Assembly (NCBI GenBank): GCA_018881555.1
Contig: JACAXG010000009.1
Coordinates: 16,086,151 to 16,150,150, forward strand
DNA: 64,000 bases
Direction of reading: 5' to 3'
Source: Amblyornis subalaris
Taxonomy: Eukaryota > Chordata > Aves > Passeriformes > Ptilonorhynchidae
Position numbers and translations under genes: made by a program. Positions 1 through 14,208 of the stretch are shown here, in pieces; position 1 is the stretch's first letter, and every line of letters begins with the position of its first letter. The notes beneath the pieces are model-generated. The model was given only the letters and a program-made list of their open reading frames with translations. It was not told the DNA's origin and searched no databases.

Positions 1-3000
1 TGCAGATGCTACTTTATACACTTAGGTCAAATGGAAGATTTTCTTGAATGGAGTAGCCAAGTTGGGTGTATACCTGGGCACTTCCATACGAGATTTTCAC
101 TTTTACTCCTATGTGTCTACAACAAGGAGCAGAAATTCAATTTCAATATTCATTTTCTGCCATAAAGGACACATAAATCCTGGATTAACTCTGAGAACCT
201 GAAGATACCAGATTTTACAGTTGTACGACATTAATAATGCCAAGTTTTCTTAATTAAGATATCCTCATTTCACCTAAGAGGAGCAAAATTCAGTGAATCT
301 TTTATGCTAATTGAGGGTCCATCAAGATGACAAACAGCTTGTTATTAATTTAAAGACAGTCAAAATGATCACACATCTCAGAGATTATAATATGCAGTTA
401 CTGACACTGGTGACAGAACACATTTCACTAGTAAGCCTTCTGTGACATGTTTATTTTAAGGGCTATTCTGCCCTTAAAATAAAAAAATCCCTTAGTAATG
501 GAATTACACTTATGTTATCAGTCAGAACTGCCAATAAATCAACTCTCTCTGTAATCCTGACTCAAATTTAATTTTGTTGCCTGGCTATGCAGGACACTTT
601 AAAATAAGAAAAATAATAAATAATAAAAATTTCCCAAGGCCAAATTTTGCATCAGCTATAAGGTCCACTGTCCCCTTTTTCCCTCCTTGTGTATTTAAAA
701 AATCACATTTTGGCTGATTCAAAAGAAGCAATATATTTAAAATTTTGAACCACCAGCTTACAATGTATTTTAGTAGTTAATTACCTCAAATTGAGTGCTG
801 GCCAAAAGCAGATTCCAGCTCCATAGTTCATTCATATCTCAATATCTCACATCTCTATGGAATTCCATATCTTGATGTTTTAAGTATGGGTGACATATGA
901 TTTATACTGGTTTTGCACCTGACATTTATTTGTTTCTCTTCTCTGACAAGATGAGAAAGTAATGTGTCTTGTCTTGTCTCAACACATACCACTCAAATTC
1001 CAGGTTACAAAAGTGGAGAAACATGCATCTTTTTGTCATATACATGATTCACTGACAATCAATTTAGATATTTGTGGACAAGAACATAGCCACTATATTA
1101 TTCAGTATAAACTGTGCTTTCTCTTTCACTCAAAGCCCTTAAAGTGTACAGGATAGACACTAAATTCAGTAGTTATTTTTGTTCCTTCAGATTTCGTAGA
1201 AATATCTTGCTTTTGGCAGTTCATATACAAGTTGACACAATTCAGCCAGGTATCGCCGTTACTGACTTCACACTTCTTAGTGAGCTAGTGAGTAGCTTGA
1301 CTGCTGTTAAGGAGACCTTTTCATACATTTTGGCAGGAAACAGTAGAACCTATGTCAGAACAGTCAACAAACTTTAGGCTAGACTGACAGAGATTAAGAG
1401 TAAAATTCTTCTGAAGACTTCACCAGCAGCTCAGAGAAAAGAACAGAGTGAGTTTAGATGATAATACAGACAAACACAACTGTACACGGAGTATATGCAG
1501 CAGTGTCAGAATGGCTGCATCCACACAGGATTCAGCAAATATTGTAATTTTACTACTGTAAAAATCAGTGTTTCTGAGTGTTAAAAGTTGGACTTGCTGC
1601 NTATAGTATTGTTTGTCTCACTAAAGAAGACAACATAGGGCCCAATTAACTCATGTTATCTTTAGTAAATGTCAGGAGATCACTCAAGCAGAAATCCTGT
1701 AGCTTTTGTGTAGAGGCCGGATTGCTAAACTCAAATCAATTTTTCGCCTTGTTCATCTTTGCATGTCCTGACAGGAATAGGATATTATGAGGGCTAGAAA
1801 TGGCAGTCTTGGAAATATTTGAGAGAACTACCCCTTTAAATATATATTTTATATTTTAATTACATAATTTTTTTTACATATTTAATTACACATTCACAAA
1901 ATGTCTCATTTCTTCTAGTTAATATGCCAAGATGTTCATTGCTGATAAATTTGATATATGCATACTATATTATTATTGTGATTTAATTTAAAATTGCATT
2001 ATAAATTGACCTAAACTGTCTCATTTCTCTTTCCATCACTAACCTGTAGCCTTGCAGAAAAACGGCCTCAGCATTCTCTGTCGGTGTTTCTAAAATACTA
2101 TACTATCAATTTCTGTCAAACTTCTAATGTTGATAATTTATCAACTTCCATTTCTGTGAAGCTGTACTTCAACAAAGGCCAAAACCAGCAACCATTCTTT
2201 TGGCCAAGACTTTATCATGCTGGTCTAAGCCAATTTTCATTTAAATTTCTCCTCAAACCCAAAATTCAATAGCTGAAATAGATTGAAACTGCAGAAAGAG
2301 ATCTTTCTACAAGAATTGTGAGAAGGAGAACAAAACTAGAGCCATGTTGCTTCAAATCAGAAGACGAAAAGAGATTCTTCTGACTGCTTTTTGGCAGGAG
2401 AGGGAAGAACACCGGATGGGCTCAGTCTCGCCTCCTGTCTCAATATGTGTAGTCTCCAATGTAGTGATGTTCTAAATCAAATCTGTTTGGAAAAAATGCC
2501 AAATGGACATAGGCTGTTAAAGTGAGTAATTGGCAATGTCATTGTGATTGATATGGTCTATTGGTGAAACTTGCACTTCACATCTTTCTACTGGTTTTCA
2601 GTCATTTTCACAGCCATCTGGTTTAGGTTACATTCGTAAATATTGCAAGTCAATCGAAGTAAGAGAGTTTTCAGGTATACTGCTCTGAAGAAGAGAGAAA
2701 AAGTCTAAACGGTAGTTGAAATGCAGTCAATATTTTACATGCTTATAATTTGAGTGCAATTGAAGTTTCTTATAAGCTCAGAATGGTAACATTTAACTTT
2801 ACCATATTATATCAAGCAACGTAGCTTTATATGACAGCTTAGTGTTATTTTAGAAAAAATCCCAAACCTTTAAATTCAATACTTCAAATACTCTTGAGTC
2901 AATAAACTGATGAAGAGCTTGGAAACTAATTTGAAATTCTTCTTGGACACTGTATAGCCACTGAATTGCTATTTTATACACCAAGGATTTATTCATATAG

Positions 3001-5277
3001 ATAAATGGAAGTTATATTCAAAAAATATCACAAAGGAAAGTAAACTCTCTTTTGCCTACCAAAATATTAAAATACTTTACAGTTTAATGTAGAAGGCAGG
3101 CCTATATGTCCTGTACTTCCTAAAAGCAGTTTTGCTTATTTCACCTATTTCCTATGTAAAAAGTAATTTTTGCTACTGAAGTTCTTTATAAAATAGAAAA
3201 TTATCTGGATGGTCCAGCAACAATCTTATTAATATTGTTCTATCTTTTAATACAAGGTTAAGGTTATAAATGTTTGCTTAGCTGTAACATTTTGAGATAA
3301 AATATTGCATTCCAAGTATATGGGTTTTTTTTATGTTAAATTGTCTGATTTACCAGGATAATCTTAAGGACAGTTCACCACATTTTTGGTAAGAAACATA
3401 AAATAGAAAGAGGAAATTACCTTTCCATCTAGGAGTTTTCCACTGAAACTGTGAAAACTCTGCTCAGTTTGGCCCATTTGGTAAGAAGACTGTGATTTGA
3501 ACATAAATTACAGGGACCTGTATGTATGTCAGAGGAGATATCTGTTCCAGGTGTACTATGAATATTCCATCTTAGGACAATAGAAACCTAAGATGACTGT
3601 TGCTATGACNGTGCCTCATAGCTGTCAGGGTTTGCTCTGAAAACAGGATCAAGCATTCCACAACTGAAAGTGGAATTTTTATTTCTTTTAAAAAGAATAA
3701 TAAATTTGATCCACAAATAAGATTTAGATCTTTTCACACATGCACACACACAATCTTGATTTTCTTGTTGCACTGAAAAGTAGTCTGTTTCCTTACAGAA
3801 CTGCTATACATTGTGTGCATGTCTGTTACCGACAAAAAATCGATTCATGCACTTGAGTATCCTTCAGAGGTAGCTGCTTGTACCACACATGAGAACTAAT
3901 GAGAAAAGCAAAATAATTATGGGAATTAAATTCAAGTTTGAGGCAAAATTGTGACTAACAAACATTTTTTCAGACCTCTAAGAATGACTAGAGATATTTT
4001 CTCTCTAATTCAAATTTACCATGGCAGTATGCTAGTAGTTATTCTCAAATATTGAATAGATTTTCATTCTAAATTAAATTATTTAGAACGAGGTAAAGGA
4101 GAAAGTAAAACTATTTACATGTTCACATATCAATAATTTTGATTTGATAAGAAAAGTGCTACAAAATAAAGAAGAAATATTTTACAAAGTTATCTGTAAT
4201 TACAAATTGAAATGCAAAATAACGGTAAAATTCTAGAGAAATAAATTTTAAAGCTTTCTCCAGAAATAGGTGTACTTGTGGAATTCTAACAAAAAATCCT
4301 TGTTTTCTAAGCAAGGAGCCATCTGGTTGTCTGACTGCGTTTAGATTAAATGTAGAATTTTAAAATTTATGAATGTTAGTACTTGTATTTAGACCTGGCA
4401 TTCTGCATAACTCATTTTACATCCAAAGAGGAAAGTGCCTTGTTTTCTGTTAACCTAAGCGGAACATCTGTTTTTTTCCCAACTGTTTGGTATTTAATGA
4501 AATACTTTCTAACATATGTTACCACCTGCCCCCACGAAGGTGAGAGTAACCCAGGTTTTGTTAATAGATCCCTGGAGGCTGATTAGAATGAAATGACACA
4601 GAATGATTGGTGTTTGTAAATATATATATCTATATAGATATATAGGTATGTACATATATGTAGGGTTTAATCTAGAACAGATTGTTTGCAATGGAAAGCA
4701 GGTATGTAGCCATTTTGGTCGTAATTATCTATAGTAATATAGCAGTATGAAGGCATAAAAATATTACTTAAAAATTATATATGAGGAAAAGAAAGAAAGA
4801 GAGAGAGAAAAGACCAGCCATTACACACCCGAAACCTCACCTCTCTTGAGGGATACAAACCTGGCCTCAGCAAAGCATCCTGGCTCCTCCACAAATGGGC
4901 AAACATTTTGACTCTTTAATCGTTAATAGTCCAGTATCTCACAACATATTATCAGGCATTTATAGAATAATGAAGAAATTAAGGAAAGTCTTTCTAAATC
5001 TGCAAACGAGAAGAACAGTAAATTATATCAGCAGTAAATGTTTACTGTTTTAGGGGTTTTTGAGTTGGAGTAAATAATAGACGACCCTTTATTTATATAG
5101 TTTATAAGCAATGGTTTTACAACACACTTCTTTGCAGTTTACAGTGATTCCCTGAGCTGAAGAGGTATCACATCATTTAGAAAATCAGAGGAAGATGGTG
5201 TCCCTACTATCCTCTTGCTACATTTCATGTCCTGTGTACTTGAAACTTCCAACCTCAAGGTATAGAGTACACAGAAA
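1..5277. other. AT-rich sequence, no gene seen
   Basis: No recognisable exon, RNA gene or young repeat is seen here. Open frames are short (at most 87 codons), rich in Phe, Leu and Ile, and resemble no family I know. Homopolymer and AT-rich patches occur around 1830-1890 and 4615-4670. An intron or intergenic spacer is equally possible. Confidence 0.6.
4623..4644. repeat. 22-bp perfect AT palindrome in a TA-rich microsatellite
   Basis: The segment is exactly self-complementary around the centre of CTATATAG, with seven further paired bases on each side. It lies in a longer TA-rich stretch (about 4618-4663). This is most simply a decayed (TA)n microsatellite that can form a cruciform. Confidence 0.7.
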
Positions 5278-5554
5278 GGAGAGATGGCATTTGTTTTCCC
5301 AAGTCACTGTTACATGTGATGGAACCCTGCTTTCCTGGAGATGACTGAACACGTGCTTGTCAATGAGAAGAAGTGAATTACTTCCTTTTTTTGCTTAGCT
5401 TGTATGTATAGCTTCTGTTTTACCTATTAATCTGTTTTTATCTCAGCCTACAAGTTTTCTGTCTACTCTTCCAATTCACTCCCTCATCCCACTGAGGGTA
5501 AATGAGCGAGTGACTGGGTGGTGCTTTATTGCCATCTGGGGTTAAATCACAACA
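5278..5554 (+). mobile_element. Decayed solo LTR, 3' part (avian ERVL-type family)
   Basis: The stretch matches, piece by piece, the 3' half of the LTR at 63188-63755. Shared blocks include a 'GATGGCATTTGT' block, a 'CCTGGAGATG' block, a 'TTTACCTATTAA' block, a run of 'TGAGCGAGTGACTGGG', and the end 'GGGGTTAAATCACAACA'. The expected 5' half (promoter region) is not recognisable upstream, so the copy is truncated or too diverged. No target duplication can be assigned. Related copies are at 15593-15912, 37979-39051 and 63188-63755. The family name is not asserted; ERVL-type rests on the 5-bp duplication of the sister copy at 15593. Confidence 0.8.
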
Positions 5555-8500
5555 GTACTATGGAATACTCTTACAAAAACAGTATCTGAGTTATATGAAA
5601 AATCAGACTATTCCAGACATAGCAGCAGGTGAATGAAAACATGACCGAAAGAGCAGAACTGGACTAGGACTGTGAGAGTGGTTTTGATTGAATATTCAGG
5701 AAATATTGAAGTTATTGTATTCAGATCTAATGATCCATTAGTGTTTCAAGGATCAGACAGATCTCCATGGGTCATTTCAGGACACCTAAGATAGACCTGG
5801 ATTTTTCTTTGGAAAAGCCTCCTTTTTTTTCTCTCTTTTTTCTGGCTGTAAAAAAANATTTAAAAAGCCCTCTGGGAACCACCTCTCCTTTGGCTGAAGT
5901 TTTCCTTTGCAGGTCTTTCCATTTAAGTAATTTAATATAATAATAATAATAATAGAAAGTTACATCCTCTAGTAGCACCTCTTTATTCATAAAATAAAGC
6001 TATTGGTGCCAAAATTTTTAGGAGTGTTTGATTGCAAATGGCAGTGTTTCTTTGGAAGTAATTAATTTTATTAAATGGTGCATTGGTTTTGAAGTCAAAA
6101 TTTTGATGATGGATCATTTTCTCTTATTTGCTTTAAATAAGAGTGCAATTGAACCTGTCCAATCAGAACATAACTGTGTGGAAGTGACATATACTTCAGA
6201 AGTGCACTGTTACCTTGATTGCACGGTACACTTTTTAGTTAAAAATAGGTAAAGAATTTTTCAAATTGCAGAGATAATCTGAATTAATTAAGATTTTAAA
6301 AGCTTGGACAGCCGTTTCCGTTGGAAGGTGATGCAGGCTGCAGTGAAACTATATTACTTTGAACATCTCTTTATCTTCCAGTATATGTTCAAAGTTAGAT
6401 CCATGATATGAAAATTGGAAGATATGCTAATTACAAGATGACATGTAAGAATATGGGATAATTCAGAGGTATTTATCCACACATCTGTCAAATGAATATG
6501 ACAGCAAAGAACTTGAAGAGCCCTCCAATCCAACCACTGCTACAACAGGTACCAAATTTATGGGATCTTTCATAAACTTATGAAATGCCATGATAAAACT
6601 TGAAAAACTGTTTGTGGACAACACTGCTGGAAAGCAAATAAAAGCCTTCATGTTTTACTGGCTAGAAATCTTTTGATTTGCTTCTTGAGCGTGTTCATGG
6701 TAAGTTTCTACTCACTTGTTCTTTTGCTAACTGTGCCCTTCAGCTTGAGTGTGTTTAGAGATAGTAGTCATATTTTCTCTCACTGTTTGCTTTTTTTAAG
6801 CAAAACAAGTCTTTTTCATTTATTCTCCACTTACAAGATAGACTGTCATTCTCCTGCTGAGAGGCAGTGTGTGATTAGCTCAAGGACACTGCTGCTGAAG
6901 CTGCACAGCTTCTGAGCAACAGAGGTTGAATCTGCCTGGCTGGAAGTGTGTGAATATATCTGTCCATTGATGTGGGCTAACTGTTCTTAGGCTTTTCTGT
7001 ATCTTGATTTGAAATAATCTTTAATGAAGATATATGTCCAGAATTGCAGACCATAGGCGTGAAAGAAGGAGTGTTGAAACGATGAATGCAACATGTGACA
7101 AAGTACTGAATTAAGTCTGCTGAAAGAATGGGTTATCACAGTATCTGCCTAGTTTAAATAGGCACTTAAAACCTTTTCTTATTGAGTAGAATTTTGAAAT
7201 TTCAAAAAATCAGCAATAACTGCTGTCATGTTAAGAATTTATGCAATGGATGACATTAAGCAGGAAAAAATATACTTCTGAAATCAATTTTACTATAATC
7301 TGAAGCTGCAATCTTATCTAAACTCTTCCTTCTGCCAGAAGGAATGACTGCAGGATTTTTAATATATAACATATCCCAGCGTATGTAAAAAACATCAAGT
7401 CAAAAGTATTTGGAAACTAGAGACAATACTTTTCAGCTGGCCCTAATATGCTTTCATTAAAAGGGTGTATGTGGGTCATATCCTGATTTCAAGATTTGGA
7501 GTAGAAAGGACCCAAATAATACAGTTTGAGTTTCCTCCTTCCCACACCTGACTGCTCAGCAATGTCAAGCTAAAAATAATCTATTAACTAGTTAGCCTTT
7601 TTTTTCAGAAAATGTGTTTTGTTAATGTTTTGTCTTAACCTGTTTTTGATGAAATGAATAAGGTAAGGAAAAATAAAGAAATGCTTAAAGTGCCAGTTAA
7701 TGGCACTCTGACATTCAGATTTTATGTAAAGTGGACCTTTAGATGAAAAGAAATACTTTTCTTGAACTAGACTGATCACATTTCTGGGCAGGTGGTCAAA
7801 AAACATTGCCACCTTGGAGAAATTTTCTGTGCCTCCACTAGATACCATATATTTGCATTTTTTTTGACACTGCTGATGCAAGAGTTAAGGAAATGGTAAA
7901 TGGGGTGCCCCTAACAAAGACAGACCTGTTTGGAAATGTTAGTCCAGTGAGGACCCTCCTGTCCTACTGTTACTAAAATTATTTTGGAGACTGATCTCTG
8001 TATTCCTGGGCTAGAGTTTTACAAACACTGTCATGGATACNTGGTCACTTGGGAAAATTTGAAAGATAACTATATATTATATAACTTCTCTTGTATCCCT
8101 AAATCCCATATAGTAACTAACTCAAACCAGCCTTTTTTTTTTTTTTGTGGGATGATGAGATAGTAATCTGTGAAGCCTTGAATTGTTACATTTACATTAG
8201 GACTCCCTTGAAGCAACATTTCTAGAAATGTCTCTCTTTTTTAATTGGGAGCCATTGGTTTAATCTGAATGTGCATATTTAAAGAAAGGGTAAAGAAGAA
8301 AGAAGAACAGTAAGGAGTGGAAAATATGAGAGTGCAACATCTTTCTCCATTAAATGCAGCTCCATTTTCACTGCTTACTCACTCAGAAGTGACCTGTGAC
8401 ACAGGGGGTTATTCCTGTACAAATTACCATTCAGTTATCAGAGCTTTATGACAGGACGTTCTAATAGCAGTGCATTGTCGTAATGTCACTGCAAAGCTTG

Positions 8501-11500
8501 GAGATGGATTTGGCAGATATAGTTTCTTTTTGGAGACATATGATAATAAGAACAACCTACGTGTTACGCAGTGTAAAAGAATCACAGTAACCAAGGTTTT
8601 CAGCTGACACAGTGACACTGCCAGAAATACAGCATACATTTGTATAGAGATAGTAAATGCAACAAAGCTTGCCAAGATGAACCTCTGCATGAATTTACCA
8701 AACAAGCCAAAGATATTTGTTTCCTTTTTTATATCATGCCTAATACATATATCATGTCTAATACAATGTTAGATTTCAAGGTATCTGGTGAACTATTTAA
8801 AGTTGTGACAGACATTGTAATCATTGACAAATAGTAAAGGACTTCTATAAGTCCACAACCACAAAGTGTAGAAAATGGCACTGGATTTACAGAGTCTATG
8901 ATGGGACTGAGACTGTAGAAACAAATAGGTGATTTTGCAATTTCTTCAGGTTGGAAGTAGGATACTCATCTAAAAGAAAAGTTAAACAACTTTATTTTTG
9001 GCTTAAAGAAACTATCATGTTATCAGAAGTATAGTGAGAACAAATAGAGGATTTTTTCTAGGAAGTGGATGTGAGGAATTCAGAGAGTTTTCGGTAAGAG
9101 CATACTGTGAATCAAAAGGAAAAAAAAAAGTAGTGTTTGGAGAATTTATTGACATTAATAGATTTATAAGAACAAGTTAACCAGTTTTTCTGATTTGTCT
9201 GCAAATCTATGTTGGTGTTACAAGTCTTACTAATGAAATGCTATTTTGAAATGAACACAATTACATCTTTTTTTCAACCATAACACATATGCAGTGGCAA
9301 AATTATAGAAATTACAACCATTATGTCAAAATCAACATGACCATGGACAACTGACTTGTATGATAAAGCTACTGTTAGTGAATGGCTTACCTACATTTTA
9401 AGTGTGAATTGAGCACTGTCAAACCATAGTTTCAGGTTACTCTGTATAATTTAATGAGTTTTTTATTTATATTGTAAATTTTTTTTTAGCTTCTATTACA
9501 AACAACTAACCTTTTGTTTGGCAGAGCGATCTTTGTGGACACTTTCAAATAGTCTATTTGTCTGTCTGAAACAGAGAGACATTTATCATTATATTCTTGC
9601 CTCATGAATATAATATTGTGTTGCAAACTGTTCCTGTAAATTCACCTTGTAACAGTAATTACATCTGGATTTTTTGAAGGTGTAGCTTGATTGCTTTCAA
9701 GGAGACACAGAGAGATTTTAACATTGATTAACTTCGTTCATTCTGCTTCATTCTTTGGGAAGTTAAAACAGGCTTAGTTGAGCTATCTGGGAAATATGGA
9801 AAAAATATCAAGAGATTTTTTACTGGTGCAGCAAAATGACACTTCTGTCTGTAAAGTGAACCTTCTTGAATGATTTAACATTGCTTCCTTTATTCAAAGC
9901 AGTACTAGAATTGTTTGAGTAAAAATTAAAGGACTTTTAAAGAAGAGAACAAATTTTTTGCCTTACCTTAGGATGATGCTAAAATCCAAAAACATAAATA
10001 AAAGTGTGTACCAAAGAACATAGCTACTATGAATATTCCATGTAAAATGCTGGAAATTAGGCAAAGTTGGAAATAAAGTCTTACACTGGCAATGTCTCAA
10101 ATAATTTTTAATCATAGTGGTACTATCGGCCTCAGGTCTCCGGTGCTATATTTATTTTAGTGCTTTACATGTTCTAGGTTTACCAATTTCTAATGAGAAA
10201 TTGGTAAAGTATTGTTGGTTCTAATAGAAAAGATTAGGTTTTTTAATATAAATTTTGCAGCTTTTAAGCTTTTAAACATTAGCTGGCTGAGAAACCAAGG
10301 AGCTAAAGATAATTTAAAGTGTTAAAATTCATGGGCAGTATGCACAATAGATGAAAAGCTAAGCTATGAATACAATGCTTTTGTAATGAATCATACATAC
10401 ACACAGAAAAAAAAAGGTTTTGTTAAAAACTTCTCTGTCTCTTCTAGTTTTAACACAATTTCTTTAGTGGTGTTTCAGAGCAGGAGATAGAGGAAATTAT
10501 TGTGTTGAGAGACAAATTACCAACTCATTTTACATCCTTAACGTATTCAAAGTCAGCTTCCTCATTAAAAGTCTTAGTCAAATTCTACTTTTAGCATAGA
10601 AATGTGATTTTATATGTGTGTTTGTTTAGGACTTTCTCTGTCTGGTTCTAGAAAAACTAAGGAGAGTCATTTATGAGCTCTTTATGAATAAAACTTTTGA
10701 TTTGTGTTCTTTAATTAGAAGTTTCAGGTGTACAGTTTGCATACTAAATATTTCTGGTTCATCTCTGGAAGTTCTCACAGTGCTTTGTCTCTTTTCGACT
10801 GGATTTGATTAATGTGTCCAAAGACACCTGGAGAATCATCAGCACTGATGAATAAGAACAGACTTCCACTGACTGCATTCTTTTGAATTGTGCTTTTGGT
10901 TTGACTGAAAGATACTGTTGGGAGTCACACAGATTGAAAAATATTAAAGCAGCAGTATGCAGCAGAATCACGTTGTTTTCACAGCTGAGAATGATCAAGT
11001 ATATGCACTGGTGTCTATGTCTTTTCTTTCCTATTAAGAACAAAATTGAATGGAGATACCTCACTAGATGGCCAGGAGTACTCAAGGTTTGTAGCTGTAT
11101 CAAAGGTGTCAGCACTGATCTGCATTCTTTGAGGCTAAAAGTCACAGAAAAGGAAAACATACCAGAAAAGTGTCTTTTTCTGACTTGTGCAATATTCTCT
11201 ATACAATATTGTATTTCTACTCAAGCATTCTTCTTGACTACTGGTTTGAAGTGCTCAACAAGGAGTTTATAAAGCTGCCAACTTTCCTCTTGTTTAGCCA
11301 CCAGACAATTCACTGCAGATTTTCTCTTGTATGGGCTTTCAGTGTAAATGGTGTTCTATTCTGAACGGACTAATGTTCAGACACTCAGACTGCGTGAGTC
11401 AGACTATGTAGAGAGTGTTTGTGCAGTCTGCAGCACATAGAGAACAATAGGTAATTCATCTAAAAATGTGTTGTGCTCAGAATAGGAAGAAAGTTTGGAG

Positions 11501-14208
11501 AATCAGGAACACAAAACCAGAAATGAATCTTTTATTATTTAAACCATCCTGCATCTTGTGAAATTTATCCAATTTGGTCAGCACCATGACAGTATATCTG
11601 TTTTTGTTTTGTCCTATGCCCATCCACCCTGCATAGTAGCCATAGTTCTTTGTTTTTCAGTTTTTATGACTGAGGAACCATTTTTTACCTGCTTGAAATA
11701 TTACAAAATACCTAATTCAACCTAGCTTTTGCAAGTCTTACCTATTATTTAAGTTTCTATTTTAAAAAAAGGTAGTTTTCATATACTATATTTCCAATAG
11801 GTTTGTAGAAGTAGTCAAACTGTAACCTATGCATAAACCAGGAACACCCATAAGTCTTTTTCAGTATATTGTGTCATGTAGTGTATTTTTAAATTTGATC
11901 TCGCTATGTGAAAAAGCTCATGGATTTAATGAATATAATGTACAACACATTTAATAATAAACAAAGTTTCTGTCACTTCCCTGTCTTACAAACACAGTGT
12001 TCTATTTATAAAGCATATAAAATGGCAGATGTCATTGTGGGGGAAAATCATACATTTCAGTAATAAAAAATGTACCACACCTAAGAGATTTGTATACTAA
12101 ATGAATTTTCACATTTGCTTAAATCTTTATGTTTAAAATAATTCTTTTGGGCACAAGCCAAGAGCTTAAGTTTAGCCATTGTAACAGGTTAAAGTATTCT
12201 GAACATAAGTCATGGGCTTTCTTAATCTCAGACTACTTTCTGGAGCAGGAGTGAAACTAGACTACACGATTTTTATGACACTTCAAAATATCAGTTTTTT
12301 AATTCCCAAAGCACATAAAACACCATTAAGTGTTAACTTGCTCTGTCACTTCCCTCAACTTTATTTATAGACAAAATAATTTTGTATTAAAAGCAGTGGC
12401 ATCATAAGCCTCTGAAGTAAACAAAACATTTTGAGTCTTTTAATGACATGTAAATTCAGGATTATAAATGTTATTCCTTCTTTACTGTTCTCCTTTGATA
12501 AACTGATTTTTGTCTAACCCTTAACTTCTCTCTAGGAAAATTCTTGATTGTACACACTTCTGTGAGACTCAAGTTTTTGTAATTATTTGAATGCTTTATT
12601 AGAAAGGTAAAATCCCTCATAATTAAAAATACAAGTATGAATATCCAGCAGCCAAGGAAACATTACTTATTTTTCAAATTTATTTTTAAATATATTTATT
12701 TTTCAAACATATAAAATTTAATATGTTTAATGTGTATACCTTATAGATTCTATTATATTGAATAAGTGACTTTTTAAATGTATTTTAAAATGAAAATGAA
12801 AATTATATACTTCCAAAATGAATATATGATACTTGATGCACTTACATTTTTGAAAACCTGCTGCAAATATTGATATGTCTCTTAGAAATGAAATGTAGTT
12901 TAGTCAGATTTTGCAGTTACAGAACAGTTAAATTTCAAACCTGTTTTTCTGGTCATAGTATCTAATCCGTTCCAACTGTCAAATCAAATAAAAAATTTAA
13001 AATTTTGATGCCACATATGCTCCAACTGAAATACTTCCAACAAGGTAATGTTTCAGTGCTGACATGCAGATATTAATGTTTAAACATATCTTATAAGTGC
13101 CTTCTCTGTACATTGCTGATTATGTGGCAAAAAATACAATAGCAATTGGAGGACTGATATTTCTAAAATAGAGCAATCCTTTAAGTATTATATTAAAATG
13201 AACTTCTAGAACCATTTCTGGTGTTATGTCATCAGTTTGAGCTTTTAAGTTCCAAAATAGGTCTGAAAAAAAAAAAAATTAAAAATCAGGAAAAGATTCT
13301 TGACCTTTCCTGTTGGTAATAACAGACCCCTATTACCTGTTACCTGCATCATTAAAATGTGTAGATGGACAAGGTATACAGTGTTATTTCTGTCCAGGCA
13401 ATATGGTAAAACAAATTGGATCTTTTTATTTGTTAACAACTCAATTGAAATATTAAAGGTCTCTGTTTTTACATTTATCTGAATACTGATAAAGTAAAAC
13501 TTTAACTAAATGTATGGCTTATCTTTAAGAATTACAAAACTCTGCTGTTCTATTTCTCTGAAGGCTTCAAATACATCTAATTCTGTCTTGATCATAGCAA
13601 TTGTCCTGTCTACAAATCCATACTCATTCTCATTCCTGCAAATGACATTTTCATGTGTTTAAAGGAACTACATATTAGCAGCTATCACATTACTAATTTA
13701 GTATCCTACATTCTTCTTTCAAAAGGAATCTTAACTTTTAGCAAAAACAAAGTGGGGAAAGCTGGAGGAAAGAAAGATTTTAATTTGTATATTGTAGAGG
13801 TAAATTGTTTTTAGGTTTTATTTTATGCTTGTGTAATGTTGCACTATCTCCAGGAAGCTACTATCTGATATCATATTTCATGGTGTCGTTCTACATGTAC
13901 ATCAGGACTTGCTTGCCGTTTTGTTGGAAGACCATGCTAATTAAAATGAAGATAAGCTTTGCCAAGATACAACGTATTTCTTTCTTATCCAAACATGATG
14001 AATTAGCAAAAAACCCTATTGAATAACACATGGAATCTAGCCCAACCATTTCCAAGCTGTTTTTCCTTGCTTTTTTACAACTGTTTTGGAATAAAGCAGA
14101 GAAGAAATAGTACCACAAGGCTGGATACCGGAATTATTTGGGGTTGCATTAATATATGCAAGTCAGCATCATATTGGATATTGCAAAATATCAGATAACA
14201 ATTGCACT
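5555..14208. other. AT-rich sequence, no gene seen
   Basis: About 8.6 kb without a recognisable repeat or exon. The longest frames (129-133 codons, overlapping on opposite strands near 10760-11270) show no domain, and their composition follows the AT-rich background. A short imperfect duplication lies near 8737-8766 (ATCATGCCTAATACATAT versus ATCATGTCTAATACAATG). Short poly-T or poly-A runs occur at 8131-8147, 9121-9129 and 13267-13278. Confidence 0.55.

Noticed and set aside
6495..6560. Short CR1-like words ('GAGCCCTCCAATCCAACCAC')
   Set aside because: Too short, and neighbouring CR1 blocks are absent.
10759..11272. Overlapping 133- and 129-codon frames on opposite strands
   Set aside because: No domain, signal or known family; composition follows background, and opposite-strand overlap argues for chance.
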